DNA of 64,000 nucleotides, from contig CAZWDS010000008.1 of assembly GCA_964632495.1 (NCBI GenBank), positions 7,471 to 71,470 of the forward strand. The letters run 5' to 3'. Made by a program: the position numbers and the translations under genes. The notes beneath the pieces were generated by a model, which had not been told where the DNA came from, searched no databases, and was given only the letters and a program-made list of their open reading frames with translations. The DNA is from CALKXV01 sp964632495. Its GTDB lineage: Bacteria; Pseudomonadota; Alphaproteobacteria; Rhodobacterales; Rhodobacteraceae. Position 1 is the stretch's first letter. The number at the start of each line of letters is the position of its first letter. This document shows, in pieces, positions 52,290 through 59,323 of the stretch.

Positions 52290-53693
52290 ATGAACAGGGC
52301 TCTCGGACTAGGAACACTGGCGCTTGTCGCCATCATCGCGCAGGGCGCAGTCGCGCAAGAAGTCGTCACCAAGCAATATGACGACGGCGGCGTCTATGAG
52401 GGCACCTTCCGTGATGGCAAACAACACGGCACCGGCAGCTACCGTTTGCCGAACGGCTATGTCTACGAAGGCGAGTGGGTCGACGGTGAAATCAAAGGCC
52501 AGGGCCGCGCCGAATTCCCCAATGGCTCGATTTACGAAGGCATGTTTGCCGCAGGCAAACCCGAAGGCATCGGCAAGATCACCTTTGCCGATGGCGGCAC
52601 CTACGAAGGCGAATGGGCCGACGGCAAGATCAACGGCACCGGCGTGGCACTTTATGCCAACGGCGTGCGCTACGAAGGCAACTTTGCCGAAGCATTGCAC
52701 CAGGGCCAAGGCAAGATGGAAAGCCCGAACGGCTATACCTATGACGGCGAGTGGTCGCGCGGCATCAAAGAAGGCCAAGGCACCATCACCTATCCCGATG
52801 GCGCGATCTATTCCGGCACTCTTGTGCGCGGCGTCCGCGAAGGCACCGGCAAGCTGACGATGACCGACGGCATGGTCTACGAAGGCGAATGGGCCGACGG
52901 TCAGATCAACGGCACCGGCAAGCTGGTGCAACCCAATGGCGACATCTATGAAGGCTCGCTGGTCGATGGCAAACGACAGGGTCAGGGCAAGGTCACCTAT
53001 GCCAACGGCGACATCTACGAAGGCACCTTCGAAGCTGATCAACGTCAGGGTGAAGGCACGTTCACCGGTACGGACGGCTACAAATACGTCGGCCAATGGG
53101 TCGGGGGCGAAATCGAAGGCACGGGCGAAGTCACCTATCCTGACGGCTCGGTCTATGCGGGCACCTTTCAGAACAACCTCGCCCATGGCACCGGCAAAAT
53201 CACTTATCCCGACGGAAACACTTATGAAGGCGCTTGGGTCAATGGCGTGATCGAAGGCGTGGGCAAAGCTACCTATGCCAACGGTCTGGTCTATGAAGGC
53301 GAATTCAAAGACGCCCAGATGCACGGCACTGGAAAAATGATCTTCAGCGACGGTTATACCTATGAAGGTGGCTGGCTGAACGGTCAGCGCGAAGGTCAGG
53401 GCACCGCAAGCTATTCCGACGGCACGGTCTATGAGGGTGGCTTTGTCGGCGGCAAACGCGAAGGCACCGGCACGATCACCATGGCGGACGGATTTACGTA
53501 TACCGGGGCCTGGAAAGATGGCGAGATCGACGGCGAGGGTGTCGCCACTTATGCAAACGGCGACATCTACGAAGGCATGTTCGTGCGCGGCAAGCGTCAG
53601 GGCGAAGGCACCATCCGCTATTCAAGCGGCGAAGAACGCACGGGCGTTTGGGAAGATGGAGCGCTGACGGAAGACAGCACGGACAGCAACTAA
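52290..53693 (+). CDS. Exported MORN-repeat protein
   Basis: This is 467 residues: a signal peptide (LGTLALVAIIAQGAVAQ, cleavage after AVA) and then about 18 full MORN repeats of 23 residues (pattern YEGEWxDGxxxGxGxxxYxNG) plus a partial last one, and a short acidic tail ending DSTDSN. The start at 52290 is set by the signal peptide; the frame is open far upstream on codon bias only. MORN repeats form elongated beta sheets that bind lipids or proteins, and an exported form could be a periplasmic or envelope scaffold. The 69-bp DNA period makes this a recombination-prone repeat array. Confidence 0.87.
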   Translation: MNRALGLGTLALVAIIAQGAVAQEVVTKQYDDGGVYEGTFRDGKQHGTGSYRLPNGYVYEGEWVDGEIKGQGRAEFPNGSIYEGMFAAGKPEGIGKITFADGGTYEGEWADGKINGTGVALYANGVRYEGNFAEALHQGQGKMESPNGYTYDGEWSRGIKEGQGTITYPDGAIYSGTLVRGVREGTGKLTMTDGMVYEGEWADGQINGTGKLVQPNGDIYEGSLVDGKRQGQGKVTYANGDIYEGTFEADQRQGEGTFTGTDGYKYVGQWVGGEIEGTGEVTYPDGSVYAGTFQNNLAHGTGKITYPDGNTYEGAWVNGVIEGVGKATYANGLVYEGEFKDAQMHGTGKMIFSDGYTYEGGWLNGQREGQGTASYSDGTVYEGGFVGGKREGTGTITMADGFTYTGAWKDGEIDGEGVATYANGDIYEGMFVRGKRQGEGTIRYSSGEERTGVWEDGALTEDSTDSN

Positions 53694-53749
53694 GCCCTTA
53701 CGCGCGTTAAGCTTTTCTTAATGTCTTGTTAACCCTTTTTTCGGGAAAT

Positions 53750-53782
53750 CTCCCCATGCCTGCCCCATTTCCGCCCCATGGT
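53750..53782 (+). promoter_or_regulatory. Triple 11-bp motif array A
   Basis: Three tandem 11-bp units, ctccccatgcc, tgccccatttc and cgccccatggt, lie 47 bp before the small gene at 53830. The same design occurs at 56335, 57432 and 58005. The 11-bp period is that of OmpR/PhoB-type binding sites. Confidence 0.55.
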
Positions 53783-53829
53783 TAGCGGAAGGTAAACGCA
53801 TATCGGGTCCAATCAGTGTGTGTGTAAAA

Positions 53830-54054
53830 ATGATCTTTTTCTCTCAAGATTCGCTTGCCAAACGATCCAAGCCATTCCGGTATCTCCACTACATTGTCAG
53901 CGGTGTTCGCTATGTTTCATTTGCTACATGGAACGCCAACGGCGAACCCAACCCTTTCGTTCGCCCCTCCTACCGCCACAAGGGCACGCATCGGGCCGAG
54001 TTCACCGAGATTATCAAAGATCTCCGTGGCCCGAAAACCCGAAGCCAAGCCTGA
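53830..54054 (+). CDS. Hypothetical protein of 74 residues
   Basis: This is a basic small protein beginning MIFFSQDSLAKRSKPFRYLH, with an aromatic-rich middle (GVRYVSFATWNANGEPNPF) and a charged end. No domain is recognised. Support comes from context: a motif array lies 47 bp upstream and a strong terminator begins 30 bp after the stop, which define a transcription unit of about 0.3 kb. A GTG four codons upstream (53818) is an alternative start and shares its sequence with the leader of the 57.5-kb gene. It could instead be a noncoding RNA. Confidence 0.45.
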   Translation: MIFFSQDSLAKRSKPFRYLHYIVSGVRYVSFATWNANGEPNPFVRPSYRHKGTHRAEFTEIIKDLRGPKTRSQA

Positions 54055-54083
54055 CTGAAGGTCCAGTTGCGAGCCGAAAGGTG

Positions 54084-54112
54084 CGGTCAGCTTGCAAAAG
54101 CTGACCGTTTTT
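54084..54112 (+). terminator. Strong Rho-independent terminator
   Basis: The perfect 10-bp stem CGGTCAGCTT/AAGCTGACCG with a GCAA tetraloop is followed by five Ts. It ends the small unit at 53.8-54.05 kb and isolates it from the leucine promoter just downstream. Confidence 0.9.
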
Positions 54113-54124
54113 CTGCGCACCCCT

Positions 54125-54153
54125 TTGACAGCGTCGTCCCATCCCCGTATCGT
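54125..54153 (+). promoter_or_regulatory. Sigma-70-type promoter of the leuL-cupin-leuA operon
   Basis: The -35 TTGACA (54125-54130), a 17-bp spacer and the -10 TATCGT (54148-54153) form a near-consensus promoter. The expected start point (about 54159-54161) coincides with the ATG of the leader peptide, so the transcript would be leaderless. Confidence 0.75.
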
Positions 54154-54160
54154 CCTTGCC

Positions 54161-54235
54161 ATGAACCAGGTGACACATATCCCGTCCGCACGCGCTTTGC
54201 GTGCCAACCTGCTTCTTCTCCTTAGCCGCCTCTGA
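54161..54235 (+). CDS. leuL: Leucine leader peptide
   Basis: This 24-codon frame begins MNQVTHIPSARALRA and ends NLLLLLSRL. Seven codons are for leucine, five of them in a row (CTG CTT CTT CTC CTT, codons 17-21), just ahead of a stem-loop and the cupin-leuA operon. This is the hallmark of ribosome-mediated attenuation of leuA. The ATG lies 8 bases after the -10 hexamer, so no ribosome site is possible and translation would be leaderless, as described for rhizobial trpL. Confidence 0.8.
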   Translation: MNQVTHIPSARALRANLLLLLSRL

Positions 54236-54297
54236 GCGTGCCTTTGGGCGCGACCGCTCAGAGGGGTTCCAGCGCCACGAAGACACCGCTAAAGGAG
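54218..54297 (+). promoter_or_regulatory. Leucine attenuator structures
   Basis: A perfect 9-bp stem CCTCTGAGC/GCTCAGAGG (54229-54237 with 54256-54264) spans the leader stop codon. It lacks a T tract. The Leu-codon segment CTCCTTAGC (54218-54226) can also pair with GCTAAAGGAG (54288-54297), the ribosome site of the cupin gene, with one bulge. A ribosome stalled on the Leu codons would free that site, so control may be translational rather than by termination. Confidence 0.5.
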
Positions 54298-54303
54298 ATA
54301 TCC

Positions 54304-54660
54304 ATGAAAACGATCAATCTGGCTGACAAGCTATCGCGCTTTTCGTCCCACTGGGACCCGCACGTTGTGGCTGACTACAACGCGAACGAGGTCATGGTGG
54401 TGAAGTTCCAGGGCGAATTTCCCTATCACAAGCACGATGCGACAGACGATTTCTTTCTTGTCCTTGAAGGCGAGATGGAAATGGACATCGAAGGCGAGGC
54501 CCCCCGCAAGGTCGGCGCTGGCGAGATGTTCATCGTCCCCCAAGGCGTCGTGCACCGCCCGAGAGCGACAGAGGAATGCAAAGTTCTTTTGATCGAGCCC
54601 AAGGGCGAGCCCAATTCCGGCGATGCGGATGTCACACCCGCGCCGAAACCACATATCTAA
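54304..54660 (+). CDS. Cupin domain-containing protein
   Basis: This 118-residue single-domain cupin has motif 1 as FPYHKHDATDDFFLVLEGEMEMD (HxH and Glu ligands) and motif 2 near VPQGVVHRPRA. AAAGGAG precedes the ATG. It lies between the leucine leader and leuA (11-bp gap to leuA), so it is under leucine control. Its link to leucine synthesis is unknown. It may be a small isomerase or sensor-like protein. Confidence 0.83.
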   Translation: MKTINLADKLSRFSSHWDPHVVADYNANEVMVVKFQGEFPYHKHDATDDFFLVLEGEMEMDIEGEAPRKVGAGEMFIVPQGVVHRPRATEECKVLLIEPKGEPNSGDADVTPAPKPHI

Positions 54661-54671
54661 GGACGAAACCG

Positions 54672-56228
54672 ATGGCCAACAAAGACCACGTACTGATTTT
54701 CGACACCACGCTGCGCGACGGCGAACAATCCCCCGGCGCCACCATGAGCCATTCTGAAAAGTTGGAAATCGCCGAACTTCTCGACGACATGGGCGTCGAC
54801 ATCATCGAAGCGGGTTTCCCAATAGCGTCGGATGGCGACTTTCAAGCCGTGAGCGAGATTGCCAAGCGTTCAAAGAACGCAGTGATCTGCGGGCTGTCGC
54901 GTGCCAACTTCAAGGATATCGACCGATGCTGGGAAGCGGTAAAACACGCCGCCAAGCCCCGCATCCACACCTTCATCGGCACCTCGCCCCTGCACCGCGC
55001 CATTCCGAACCTGACAAAGGACGAAATGGCCGACAAGATCCACGAGACGGTCACCCACGCCCGCAACCTTTGCGACAACGTGCAGTGGTCCCCCATGGAT
55101 GCCACGCGCACAGAATGGGATTATCTGGCGCGTACTGTCGAAATTGCCATCAAAGCCGGTGCNNNNNNNNNNNNNNNNNNNNNNNNNNNNNNNNNNNNNN
55201 NNNNNNNNNNNNNNNNNNNNNNNNNNNNNNNNNNNNNNNNNNNNNNNNNNNTGATCTTTGCCACGCATTGTCACAACGATCTGGGCATGGCCACCGCCAA
55301 CAGCCTTGCAGCCGTCGAAGGGGGTGCCCGCCAGATTGAATGCACCATCAACGGGTTGGGCGAACGCGCCGGCAACACGGCTTTGGAAGAGGTCGTCATG
55401 GCCATGCGCGTGCGCGGTGACATCATGCCTTACAAGACAGACGTGGATTCCACCAAGCTGATGCACATCTCGCGCCGTGTCGCCACCGTCTCGGGCTTTG
55501 CTGTGCAATACAACAAAGCCATCGTAGGCAAGAACGCCTTCGCCCATGAAAGCGGCATCCACCAGGACGGCATGTTGAAGAACGCCGAAACCTTCGAAAT
55601 CATGCGCCCCGAAGATGTGGGCTTGACCGAAACCAATATTGTCATGGGCAAGCACTCGGGACGCGCGGCACTTCGCTCGAAGCTGAACGAATTGGGCTTT
55701 GATCTGGCGGACAACCAGTTGAACGACGTCTTTGTGCGCTTCAAGGCATTGGCCGACCGCAAGAAAGAGGTCTTCGAAGACGATCTGATCGCCTTGATGC
55801 GTGATCAGGAAGCTGGCGAAGCGATGGATCGGATCAAGGTTAAGTTCCTCCGTGTTATCTGCGGAACCGAGGCCCCTCAATCCGCCGACCTGACCCTGGA
55901 AATCGATGGCAAGGATCATCAGACCACGGCCCAAGGTGACGGCCCGGTAGATGCGACCTTTAACGCGGTGAAAGAGCTTTTCCCCCACGAGGCGCTTTTG
56001 CAACTTTATCAGGTCCATGCAGTGACCGAAGGCACGGATGCTCAAGCCACCGTGTCAGTGCGGATGGAAGAAGAGGGCCGCATCACCACCGGCCAGTCCG
56101 CCGACACCGATACGGTTGTCGCCAGTGCCAAGGCCTATGTGAACGCGCTGAACCGGCTTTTGGTCAAACGCGAGCGATCCGAACCGGATGCCGACATCAA
56201 GCAGGTGAACTACAAAGACGCCGGTTAA
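54672..56228 (+). CDS. leuA: 2-isopropylmalate synthase (interrupted by an assembly gap)
   Basis: This is 518 codons as assembled. The N-terminal catalytic barrel has the metal/substrate motif FDTTLRDGEQSPGA and the HxH metal ligands in THCHNDLG. The C-terminal LeuA dimer domain (from about residue 395) carries leucine feedback regulation. It condenses acetyl-CoA with 2-oxoisovalerate, the first step of leucine synthesis. A run of 89 Ns replaces about 30 codons after AIKAG; the frame is kept on both sides, so the gene is probably intact. It follows the leuL leader and a cupin gene. Confidence 0.95.
   Translation: MANKDHVLIFDTTLRDGEQSPGATMSHSEKLEIAELLDDMGVDIIEAGFPIASDGDFQAVSEIAKRSKNAVICGLSRANFKDIDRCWEAVKHAAKPRIHTFIGTSPLHRAIPNLTKDEMADKIHETVTHARNLCDNVQWSPMDATRTEWDYLARTVEIAIKAGXXXXXXXXXXXXXXXXXXXXXXXXXXXXXXXIFATHCHNDLGMATANSLAAVEGGARQIECTINGLGERAGNTALEEVVMAMRVRGDIMPYKTDVDSTKLMHISRRVATVSGFAVQYNKAIVGKNAFAHESGIHQDGMLKNAETFEIMRPEDVGLTETNIVMGKHSGRAALRSKLNELGFDLADNQLNDVFVRFKALADRKKEVFEDDLIALMRDQEAGEAMDRIKVKFLRVICGTEAPQSADLTLEIDGKDHQTTAQGDGPVDATFNAVKELFPHEALLQLYQVHAVTEGTDAQATVSVRMEEEGRITTGQSADTDTVVASAKAYVNALNRLLVKRERSEPDADIKQVNYKDAG
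55163..55251. other. Assembly gap of 89 Ns within leuA
   Basis: Bases are unresolved here. The reading frame is continuous across the gap at the given length, and the missing part corresponds to the conserved segment that normally reads along the line of NIPDTVGY. Confidence 0.99.
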
Positions 56229-56253
56229 AAATCGCTCTGAAAACGGCGATTAA

Positions 56254-56288
56254 TTCGGATGCGTCAACAATCAAGCGACGCATCCGAA
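56254..56288 (+). terminator. Long inverted repeat after leuA
   Basis: The perfect 12-bp arms TTCGGATGCGTC/GACGCATCCGAA with an 11-base loop lie 25 bp after the leuA stop. There is no T run, so it may act as a 3'-end stabiliser or a Rho-linked terminator. Confidence 0.55.
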
Positions 56289-56334
56289 ACCGTTTCCAAA
56301 ATGCATTCAGTTTAAGGCATTTTTCATCTCATTC

Positions 56335-56367
56335 TTCCCAAATTTCGCCACATTTCCGACCCAAAAA
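56335..56367 (+). promoter_or_regulatory. Triple 11-bp motif array B
   Basis: The units ttcccaaattt, cgccacatttc and cgacccaaaaa lie 55 bp before the OmpA-domain gene. It is the second of four arrays of the same design. Confidence 0.55.
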
Positions 56368-56422
56368 TACCGGGAATGCTCATGTTTGAGTTTGGTTTGG
56401 TCACGGTTATGGGGTTTCGCGA

Positions 56423-57073
56423 ATGTTTCGCTTTGTATTTTTCGGAGGAAGTTGTGCCGCTGTGATGACCGCAGCAGGGCTTTTGCCAACACCGTCTTCC
56501 TATAAAGTTAATGTGCCGGAAATCTCGATTGCCGAGTTTTCGATGCCCGAGCCACCGGCCATGATCGTCGAACAGGTCAGCAATGGTCTGGATCTGCCTT
56601 TGTTGGGCGAGCGGGTGAAAGAAACCGTTTCCCGCGCATTTTCAGATCCTGTGACCGACGTTCCGGATCGGCCGACATTGCCGACATTGGCTGGCGGTGC
56701 GCAAATCGCCGCCCGTGCTGATGCGCCGGAGGTCGAGATGCCCCGAAAAAGCGTGAACTTCCGGCTGGACGAGACCGAACTTGATGCAGAAGCACAGGCC
56801 CAGCTGAACGAGCTTGCCGCCTGGCTTGCCGACAACCCCGCGACCTTGATCGGTATTTATGGTCACACGGATCTGACCGGCCCAGAAGTTTACAATTATG
56901 CCCTCGGACAGAACCGCGCCGAACGTGTAGCCGATTACCTGATCGATAAGGGCATTGCCCCACAGCGCATCGGTGTCGTCAAATCATATGGCGAAGCGTC
57001 CCCTCTGGTTCCCACCGAACGCACATCACGCGAAAACCGGCGTGTACAGCTTGAAACGATGCGCGACCTTTGA
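56423..57073 (+). CDS. OmpA-family protein
   Basis: This 216-residue protein has an N-terminal hydrophobic segment (FVFFGGSCAAVMTAAGLL), a Pro-rich linker to about residue 105, and a C-terminal OmpA-like peptidoglycan-binding domain: LIGIYGHTDLTG, NYALGQNRAERVADYL and ENRRVQL, with the conserved Asp and Arg that grip diaminopimelate. It has no beta-barrel part, so it is a periplasmic or membrane-anchored wall-binding protein. It is followed by a strong terminator and preceded by a motif array, which suggests envelope-stress-type control. Confidence 0.85.
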   Translation: MFRFVFFGGSCAAVMTAAGLLPTPSSYKVNVPEISIAEFSMPEPPAMIVEQVSNGLDLPLLGERVKETVSRAFSDPVTDVPDRPTLPTLAGGAQIAARADAPEVEMPRKSVNFRLDETELDAEAQAQLNELAAWLADNPATLIGIYGHTDLTGPEVYNYALGQNRAERVADYLIDKGIAPQRIGVVKSYGEASPLVPTERTSRENRRVQLETMRDL

Positions 57074-57159
57074 TGCAACCTTTGTGTTTAGGGCTTTCTT
57101 AAAGTTTCTCTAAGGTCACTTTCTTTGTGACATGCTTCACCGCAAAGCGATTTTGAAAA

Positions 57160-57195
57160 GGAATGCAAAGCACGATGCTTCGCGTTCCTTTTTTT
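57160..57195 (+). terminator. Rho-independent terminator of the OmpA-family gene
   Basis: A 12-bp stem with one mismatch and one G-T pair (GGAATGCAAAGC/GCTTCGCGTTCC, loop ACGAT) is followed by seven Ts. The rest of 57196-57431 is non-coding. Confidence 0.85.
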
Positions 57196-57431
57196 CGGCG
57201 CACGTCTTCCTCTTTGATTCCAGCCCCCGACAGCTCAAGGCTTTTTAAAGCGTCCGCCAAACGCTCCCGGCCAACCTGTTCGACATAGAATCAAGCTTCG
57301 CTAAAAGAAAACGCCTAGCCACAATTTTGCCCGGGAATTGAGGCTTCGTTTCCGGTTCATGCACAGTCCCTATGCCGCGCACGACATTAGCACCAATAAA
57401 GCATGGCAAGCCCGCCTTATTCATGCTTTTG

Positions 57432-57464
57432 CGCCCCAATCCTGCCATATTTCCGGCCTAAAAA
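57432..57464 (+). promoter_or_regulatory. Triple 11-bp motif array C
   Basis: The units cgccccaatcc, tgccatatttc and cggcctaaaaa lie 65 bp before the gene at 57530. A hairpin CGAGGC/GCCTCG follows in the leader. Confidence 0.55.
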
Positions 57465-57529
57465 TGTCTTCGAGGCGGTTGGTACAAGCCTCGAAACCAA
57501 GTGTGTTAGTGTAAAAAGTGAGTGTGAAG

Positions 57530-57808
57530 ATGATGATGGATCGTTCGACCCTTAAGCCAGCTCTGTCTCTCTGCCTGATTGCTGTGGCGGGCTATGCAGC
57601 CTACGTTCCTTTCGAGAAAATTCAGTCTGCCCAGACTGAAGCTGCTTCGAAGCCAATGGTCGTTAATGCCCTCTTGCCTGAACTAAAGTCTCGTACAGGC
57701 GAGAGTATGACAAAAGCCGCGGCGTCAGCCTCGCTGGTTCTTGAGGCAGAACGGGCCATCAACATCGACAAGTCGTACCAAACTGACCTGAGCGACAAGA
57801 CGCTCTGA
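57530..57808 (+). CDS. Hypothetical small exported or membrane-anchored protein
   Basis: This 92-residue protein begins with three Met and a signal-like stretch (LKPALSLCLIAVAGYAAYVPF), followed by a soluble Ala/Ser/Lys-rich region ending SYQTDLSDKTL. No domain is recognised. GTG at 57518 is an alternative start; its codons (V-S-V-K-M) mirror those before the 53.8-kb gene. It has its own motif array and lies before a GC-rich hairpin. The likely location is periplasmic or anchored in the inner membrane. Confidence 0.6.
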   Translation: MMMDRSTLKPALSLCLIAVAGYAAYVPFEKIQSAQTEAASKPMVVNALLPELKSRTGESMTKAAASASLVLEAERAINIDKSYQTDLSDKTL

Positions 57809-57822
57809 GATCAGACAATTTG

Positions 57823-57865
57823 AGCCGGTTCGGCGGGCGGGGGCCTGCCGGGCCGGTTTCAATTT
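57823..57865 (+). terminator. Terminator-like hairpin after the 57.5-kb gene
   Basis: A long GC-rich stem with several G-T pairs (GCCGGTTCGGCGGGC against GCCTGCCGGGCCGGT) is followed by TTTCAATTTT. It lies 15 bp past the stop. Confidence 0.6.
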
Positions 57866-57930
57866 TCCAAATCAGTTGCTCTGCGGAACGTGAATAGGCC
57901 CATTGGTCTCCGTTCTGCGCCGGGTGGGGC

Positions 57931-57965
57931 AAGGCGCGTTCCGTGGGGGGAACGCGCCTTTTTCT
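57931..57965 (+). terminator. Second Rho-independent terminator
   Basis: The perfect 12-bp stem AAGGCGCGTTCC/GGAACGCGCCTT with loop GTGGGG runs into a T-rich tail. It ends no visible gene, since the preceding gene already has a hairpin, so it may end a small RNA of about 90-100 nt from 57870. Confidence 0.8.
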
Positions 57966-58004
57966 ATTTCAAAGCATTGTTTTAAATAACTATTTTTTCT
58001 ATCA

Positions 58005-58037
58005 CGCCATACTTTCGCCACATTTGCGGCATACAAA
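58005..58037 (+). promoter_or_regulatory. Triple 11-bp motif array D
   Basis: The units cgccatacttt, cgccacatttg and cggcatacaaa form the most regular of the four arrays, 64 bp before the gene at 58102. Confidence 0.6.
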
Positions 58038-58101
58038 TTCCTTTATGGAGCCGAGCGTGTTCGCGGTTCCATTTGTATGTAAACTACCCAGGTTGGTTAC
58101 A

Positions 58102-58371
58102 ATGTGTGAGTTTAAGTATTGCCGGGGTACCGGCAACTGTTTCCTGAGCAAGACGTCCCCCTGCGCAGATTTAAAATCCAAAGAGGACGAGACCCAGAAC
58201 GAGGACCGCGTAAACTCGGTTCGGGTCAGTTATCCCGGCTTTCTCAATCCCAACGAACTGTTCGACATTCTGGATCTGGCGGACGAGGCGTCGATGGCCA
58301 CTCCAAAACGAAAGCGCGGTGCGTTTGGCCCTGCCCCTCGCTTCCTGGGTAAAGCGCAAGAAGCCGTTTGA
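58102..58371 (+). CDS. Hypothetical small protein with Cys-rich N-terminus
   Basis: This is 89 residues. The N-terminus MCEFKYCRGTGNCFLSKTSPC has cysteines at 2, 7, 13 and 21, which could bind a metal. The middle is acidic and the end is basic (TPKRKRGAFGPAPRF). The ATG at 58102 is used because the frame upstream is AT-rich intergenic sequence containing array D. No domain is recognised and no function is proposed. It converges on the alpha/beta hydrolase gene with a 14-bp gap. Confidence 0.6.
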   Translation: MCEFKYCRGTGNCFLSKTSPCADLKSKEDETQNEDRVNSVRVSYPGFLNPNELFDILDLADEASMATPKRKRGAFGPAPRFLGKAQEAV

Positions 58372-58385
58372 TCGGGCGTTTGGTT

Positions 58386-59321
58386 TCAGAGTGAAAGCTT
58401 CAGAAATTCGAATGTTTCTGACATGAAGCGCCCGCGTAATGCGGGCGTTTCCATCATAAGCTCGTGTCTTGCCCCTTCAATCACGCGCAATTCACCGCTT
58501 GGCCAATCCGCGTGCATCTGTCGGATCGCCGGGACCGAGACGATGTCTTCATCGCCCCCCACAAACGTCAGCACCGGCACACCCGGGCGCAAAGCGGCGC
58601 GCAAACGGCGCGTTTCCTGTGCAGCATAGCCAACCCAATCCAGCGTCGGCCCGCCCAAGGCAAACTCGGGAACAGCATCCGCATGGCGCAAAAGATAGGC
58701 ATAGTGATCAGGATCGGTCGTCAGCATGTTTTCGTCCAGCGCCGTATCCTGCACATAGTTTTCAATAGTCGTGCCCGGTGAGATTTGCGTCCCTCGCCCC
58801 AGTAATCTCATGATCTGCGGCAGAAAATAAGGCAACGGGCGCACCCAAGCGGGCATATTGATCCCCCACATCGGCGCGGAAAACACCGCTTTTTCAACGG
58901 GAAAGCCATCGACCAGGGATCGCAGGCCAATGCAGCCCCCCATCGAATGCGCGATCATGACCCAAGGCTTGGGGCACCCTAATTCATTGGCAACAGACGC
59001 CAATTCCGCCGCATCCAACTGATACCCGTCAAACCCATCGACATGGCCAATACGCGGATCATCTGTCACACGGTCGGACAGCCCTTGCCCACGCCAGTCG
59101 ATGGTCAGAACGCTATAACCAGCGTCCACCCATTCGACAGCTGTGCGACCGTACTTTTCGGCGTATTCCGTTCGGCCCGTGAACAACAAGATCGTGCCCC
59201 GCGCGCCTGTCGACGGCCAAAAGACGACCCGTAAGCGCACCCCGTCACAGGTCTGTCGCCAGAACGACTGAACCGCTTCTGGCCCTTCGGCCAGATCGTT
59301 ATGAAAGGGCGCAATCTCCAC
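58386..59321 (-). CDS. Alpha/beta hydrolase (lysophospholipase-like)
   Basis: This 311-residue serine hydrolase has the nucleophile elbow IAHSMGGCIG near 135 and an oxyanion-region TGRTEYAEKYGR, typical of the monoglyceride lipase/lysophospholipase L2 type. The catalytic Asp and His are probable in VGGDEDIVS and GARHELMME near the C-terminus. It would hydrolyse lipid esters. The start is GTG. It follows the SCP2 gene by two bases, so the two lipid-related genes are one operon. Confidence 0.88.
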   Translation of the reverse strand: MEIAPFHNDLAEGPEAVQSFWRQTCDGVRLRVVFWPSTGARGTILLFTGRTEYAEKYGRTAVEWVDAGYSVLTIDWRGQGLSDRVTDDPRIGHVDGFDGYQLDAAELASVANELGCPKPWVMIAHSMGGCIGLRSLVDGFPVEKAVFSAPMWGINMPAWVRPLPYFLPQIMRLLGRGTQISPGTTIENYVQDTALDENMLTTDPDHYAYLLRHADAVPEFALGGPTLDWVGYAAQETRRLRAALRPGVPVLTFVGGDEDIVSVPAIRQMHADWPSGELRVIEGARHELMMETPALRGRFMSETFEFLKLSL

Positions 59322-59323
59322 GT

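Noticed and set aside
52308..53324. Long minus-strand open frame opposite the MORN gene
   Set aside because: It is the mirror of the 23-residue repeat (repeated AFVDVAVGIGD-like segments), has no ribosome site, and the plus-strand protein has a signal peptide and a known fold.
52390..53680. Tandem DNA repeats considered as CRISPR or satellite
   Set aside because: The period is 69 bp and codes for MORN units in one frame; there are no spacers between identical repeats.
53820..54104. Second small frame at 53820-54104
   Set aside because: It overlaps the 53830 frame, runs through the terminator stem, and its Cys/Arg-rich composition looks out of frame.
57943..58101. Upstream extension of the 58.1-kb gene
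   Set aside because: The extension covers a terminator and motif array D, so translation from there is unlikely.
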